Source of the DNA: Pseudomonadota bacterium
GTDB taxonomy: Bacteria > Pseudomonadota > Alphaproteobacteria > Rhizobiales > Hyphomicrobiaceae
Length of the DNA: 5,380 nt
NCBI GenBank assembly: GCA_023392135.1
Contig: JAEVZQ010000333.1
Location: 1-5,380 of the forward strand
Direction of reading: 5' to 3'
Made by a program: the position numbers and the translations under genes. Below, piece by piece: positions 1-5,380 of the stretch. How positions within the stretch are numbered: the first letter of the stretch is position 1; the number at the start of each line of letters is the position of its first letter. The notes under the pieces were generated by a model. The model made no database searches. It was not told the DNA's origin and saw nothing but the letters and a program-made list of their open reading frames with translations.

Positions 1-3935
<3,935 letters not shown>

Positions 3936-3940
3936 TCAGC

Positions 3941-4348
3941 TCAGCGAGCAACGAACGGATTGCGGATCGTGAGGCCGTCAATGGTAAGCCCGTCGTGCAT
4001 GTCTTCGGAGTACAGGGTTCTGCAGCCCGCAAGCTGTGCCGCGGCAATGATCAGCGCGTCATATACGTTGAGCTGGTATCGCTCGCAAATTGAGAAGGCG
4101 CGCTCGTGGGTCTCGATCGTCAACGGCTCGACCCGGCAGACGGCACGCACGGCAGTGAGCGTGGTGTGTACATTGGCAAACGTCAGCCGATGTTTGAGCA
4201 GCCCGACGTTGAGGAACTCATTGAGGACCTGGACGCTGATGGTGCCGCCGGCCCGCAGCAGGCGCGCCGCAACGCCTGCCTTGGCCTCGTTTTCGGAAGC
4301 GAAGTAGACAACGATGTTCGTGTCGAAGAACACCTCAGTTGCGGACAT
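3941..4348 (-). CDS. vapC: PIN-domain ribonuclease toxin, VapC family
   Basis: A 135-residue protein of normal size for a single PIN domain. Toxins of this family are Mg-dependent endoribonucleases that act on tRNA, rRNA or mRNA when not bound by their antitoxin. The acidic residues are all present: D9 in FFDTN, E44 in VLNEF, D97 in YDAL, and D116 (or E115) in LYSEDM, followed by the typical C-terminal IDGLTIRNPF. The ATG at 4346-4348 is chosen because MSATEVFFDTN is the usual beginning; the frame stays open upstream to 4588, but that part is the shadow of vapB and unlike PIN proteins. No Shine-Dalgarno sequence precedes the ATG (the upstream bases are GGCGCGGCGGCCGCA), which suggests translation coupled to vapB. 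Its stop lies 5 bases from the gltB stop, tail to tail. The RNA target cannot be inferred. Confidence 0.9.
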   Translation of the reverse strand: MSATEVFFDTNIVVYFASENEAKAGVAARLLRAGGTISVQVLNEFLNVGLLKHRLTFANVHTTLTAVRAVCRVEPLTIETHERAFSICERYQLNVYDALIIAAAQLAGCRTLYSEDMHDGLTIDGLTIRNPFVAR

Positions 4349-4385
4349 TGCGGCCGCCGCGCCGATTGGCCTCCTCGCGATCGAA
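4335..4385 (-). pseudogene. In-frame remnant of the vapB C-terminus beyond the amber codon
   Basis: Reading on in the vapB frame past TAG (4386-4388), the codons give FDREEANRRGGRNVRN and then TGA at 4335-4337. FDREEAN resembles the conserved C-terminal end of AbrB-type VapB antitoxins. If the amber codon were a sense codon, the protein would have 82 residues and would overlap the vapC start (4346-4348) by 14 bases, a usual arrangement for toxin-antitoxin pairs. Such coherent coding after a stop points to a recent nonsense mutation, a base-call error or amber readthrough. The family comparison is from memory. Confidence 0.7.
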
Positions 4386-4583
4386 CTAGAAGTCGGCGGG
4401 CAGCTTATTGGGCATTTTACGGACTCGCTCGAACAGCTCGTCGATGCTGGGCTTCCGCTCGATCTCCAGCGCACCCTCCTTGGGACGAATGTCAACCTCG
4501 TCCCCCTCCTTGAGGCCGAGCTCGGCAACCAGCTTGGCAGGCAGGCGAACTGCCAGGCTGTTACCCCACCTGGATACCTGCAT
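4386..4583 (-). CDS. vapB: AbrB/MazE-fold antitoxin, VapB type, ending at a suspect amber codon
   Basis: A 65-residue antitoxin. Residues 1-45 (MQVSRWGNSLAVRLP, then LGLKEGDEVDI) form the swapped-hairpin AbrB/SpoVT DNA-binding domain, which dimerises and binds the module's own operator. Residues 46-65 would be the flexible toxin-binding arm. The start at 4583 is preferred because GGAGG (4590-4594 on the minus strand) lies 6 bases upstream and because MQVSRWGNSL is the usual beginning; an in-frame ATG at 4602-4604 would lie upstream of that site. The gene ends LPADF then TAG, but the same frame goes on with FDREEAN, which in related antitoxins, as I remember them, follows LPADF after one more residue. 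The protein therefore looks truncated by a point nonsense mutation. It is the first gene of a vapB-vapC operon that runs opposite to gltBD. Confidence 0.88.
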   Translation of the reverse strand: MQVSRWGNSLAVRLPAKLVAELGLKEGDEVDIRPKEGALEIERKPSIDELFERVRKMPNKLPADF

Positions 4584-4588
4584 CGCAT

Positions 4589-4594
4589 ACCTCC
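4589..4594 (-). promoter_or_regulatory. Ribosome binding site of vapB
   Basis: GGAGGT on the minus strand, with the GGAGG core 6 bases upstream of the ATG at 4583. It is the strongest Shine-Dalgarno sequence of any gene start in the window and fixes the antitoxin start. vapC has none, consistent with the antitoxin being translated in excess of the toxin. Confidence 0.8.
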
Positions 4595-4595
4595 G

Positions 4596-4621
4596 GATAT
4601 ACATTGATCATGATGTATATC
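4596..4621. promoter_or_regulatory. Inverted repeat, probable VapB/VapBC operator
   Basis: Perfect 9-bp arms, GATATACAT (4596-4604) and ATGTATATC (4613-4621), are separated by 8 bases (TGATCATG). The element is AT-rich in a GC-rich region and lies immediately upstream of the vapB ribosome binding site. AbrB-fold antitoxins bind such palindromes to repress their own operon, so this is the obvious operator. A weak minus-strand promoter may overlap it: TTGATG (4641-4646) lies 17 bases from TAGATA (4618-4623), while the TATACA at 4614-4619 would fit a -10 box but is too far from that -35. The promoter is uncertain; the repeat itself is directly visible. Confidence 0.75.
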
Positions 4622-4678
4622 TAAACTCGACCTACACGGACATCAAGCAGAACGGCGCCAAGACGAAAGCAAGCAACA
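4622..4678 (+). other. Leader between the vapBC operator and gltD
   Basis: This 57-base stretch has no gene, no clear terminator and no convincing sigma-70 promoter for gltD. The gltD start has only a weak, A-rich upstream sequence (AAGCAAGCAAC) in place of GGAGG. Any gltD promoter would have to lie here, overlap the inverted repeat, or be further upstream within or before gltB. Confidence 0.4.
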
Positions 4679-5380
4679 ATGGGCAAGATCACCGGCTTCA
4701 TGGAATTCGAGCGTGTCGATCGGATGTACAAGCCCGTCGAGGAGCGTGTGAAGCACTGGCGCGAGTTCGTCGTGCCGTTGCCCGAGGGCGAGGTGCGAAC
4801 GCAGGCGTCGCGTTGCATGGACTGCGGAATCCCCTACTGCCACAACGGCTGCCCCGTGAACAACCAGATCCCCGACTGGAACGACCTCGTCTACAAGGGC
4901 GACTGGCAGAGGGCCGCACTCAACCTGCACTCGACGAACAATTTCCCGGAGATGACCGGGCGCATCTGCCCTGCTCCATGCGAGGCTTCCTGCACGCTCA
5001 ACATCGACGACAAGCCGGTCACCATAAAGACGATCGAATATTCGATAGCGGAGCGCGCCTTCGAAGAAGGCTGGATCGTGCCGCAACCGGCGGAGCGCAA
5101 GACGGGCAGGCGGGTCGCGATCGTCGGGTCGGGACCGGCGGGCCTGGCCGCTGCGCAGCAACTCGCCCGCACAGGTCACGATGTCTACGTCTACGAAAAG
5201 AACGCCAAGCCCGGCGGCCTGCTTCGCTACGGCATTCCGGACTTCAAGCTCGAGAAGCAGGTTGTCGACCGGCGCGTGAAGCAGATGGAGGCCGAAGGCG
5301 TCGTCTTCCACTGCGGTGTGCACGTGGGGGCCGATGTCTCTGCCCGGCAGCTCGAGACCGAGTACGATGCCGTCCTGCTG
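4679..5380 (+). CDS. gltD: Glutamate synthase (NADPH) small subunit GltD, 3' end outside window
   Basis: Small (beta) subunit of GOGAT: takes electrons from NADPH on FAD and passes them through 4Fe-4S clusters to the FMN and 3Fe-4S centres of GltB. The first 234 residues are present, about half of the usual 470-485. The start [15 protein letters not shown] is typical for the family. The N-terminal Fe-S domain shows C46, C49, C54 and C58 ([14 protein letters not shown]) and C97, C101 and C105 ([11 protein letters not shown]). The FAD Rossmann fold begins at about residue 145 with GSGPAG (150-155) and E173 at the end of the second strand, followed by [16 protein letters not shown]. The NADPH-binding domain lies outside the window. 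The frame is clean to the edge. The gene is 743 bases downstream of gltB, beyond the antisense vapBC pair. The same fold occurs in related flavoproteins, but the neighbouring gltB makes GltD the firm call. Confidence 0.96.
   Translation, partial: MGKITGFMEFERVDRMYKPVEERVKHWREFVVPLPEGEVRTQASRCMDCGIPYCHNGCPVNNQIPDWNDLVYKGDWQRAALNLHSTNNFPEMTGRICPAPCEASCTLNIDDKPVTIKTIEYSIAERAFEEGWIVPQPAERKTGRRVAIVGSGPAGLAAAQQLARTGHDVYVYEKNAKPGGLLRYGIPDFKLEKQVVDRRVKQMEAEGVVFHCGVHVGADVSARQLETEYDAVLL

Noticed and set aside
4350..4357. Eight-base GC palindrome GCGGCCGC just upstream of vapC
   Set aside because: Such palindromes are common by chance in GC-rich DNA; it falls in the old vapB tail coding and suggests no function.
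3960..4513. Plus-strand open frames across the vapBC region (3960-4307 and 4106-4513)
   Set aside because: They are antisense to vapC and vapB, whose motifs are clear; the plus-strand translations show no family resemblance.
4349..4588. Upstream extension of vapC by 80 codons (start at 4588)
   Set aside because: The extension is vapB read in another frame and unlike PIN proteins; the real start is the ATG at 4346-4348 before the first strand, EVFFDTN.
4643..5323. Minus-strand open frame of 226 codons opposite gltD
   Set aside because: It is the shadow of gltD, whose Fe-S and FAD motifs read cleanly on the plus strand.

Overview
The window looks like a GC-rich alphaproteobacterial chromosome, possibly of the Rhizobiales/Hyphomicrobiales. 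That placement rests on the style of the GltB and GltD proteins and on codon use; no taxonomic marker is present. It holds the two genes of bacterial NADPH-dependent glutamate synthase (GOGAT), gltB and gltD, in the same orientation. A small toxin-antitoxin module lies between them on the opposite strand.

Layout. Bases 1-3935 (+) are gltB, the large subunit, already open at the left edge. About 230 residues of the mature protein, including the N-terminal catalytic Cys, lie outside. The reading frame breaks near base 732, where one G appears to be missing, so the gene as written encodes a truncated product unless the base is a sequencing error. Bases 3941-4348 (-) encode a PIN-domain toxin (VapC type) with all its acidic active-site residues. 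Bases 4386-4583 (-) encode its AbrB/MazE-fold antitoxin (VapB type). The antitoxin ends at an amber codon, but the same frame continues past that codon with a plausible family-like C-terminal tail that would run 14 bases into vapC. A perfect 9-bp inverted repeat at 4596-4621 just upstream of vapB is the likely autoregulatory operator. Bases 4679-5380 (+) are the first half of gltD, the small subunit, cut by the right edge.

How the parts work together. GltB takes the amide nitrogen of glutamine and makes glutamate from 2-oxoglutarate on its FMN site. GltD oxidises NADPH on FAD and passes electrons through Fe-S clusters to GltB. In many proteobacteria the two genes sit close together. Here they are 743 bases apart and separated by an antisense module, so gltD must be reached by read-through across vapBC or have its own promoter.

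The points most worth checking are the gltB frameshift, the amber codon in vapB with its surviving tail, the loss of vapB-vapC overlap that follows from it, and the position of the module inside the glt locus. I see no CRISPR array, RNA gene, transposase or unknown multi-gene system.
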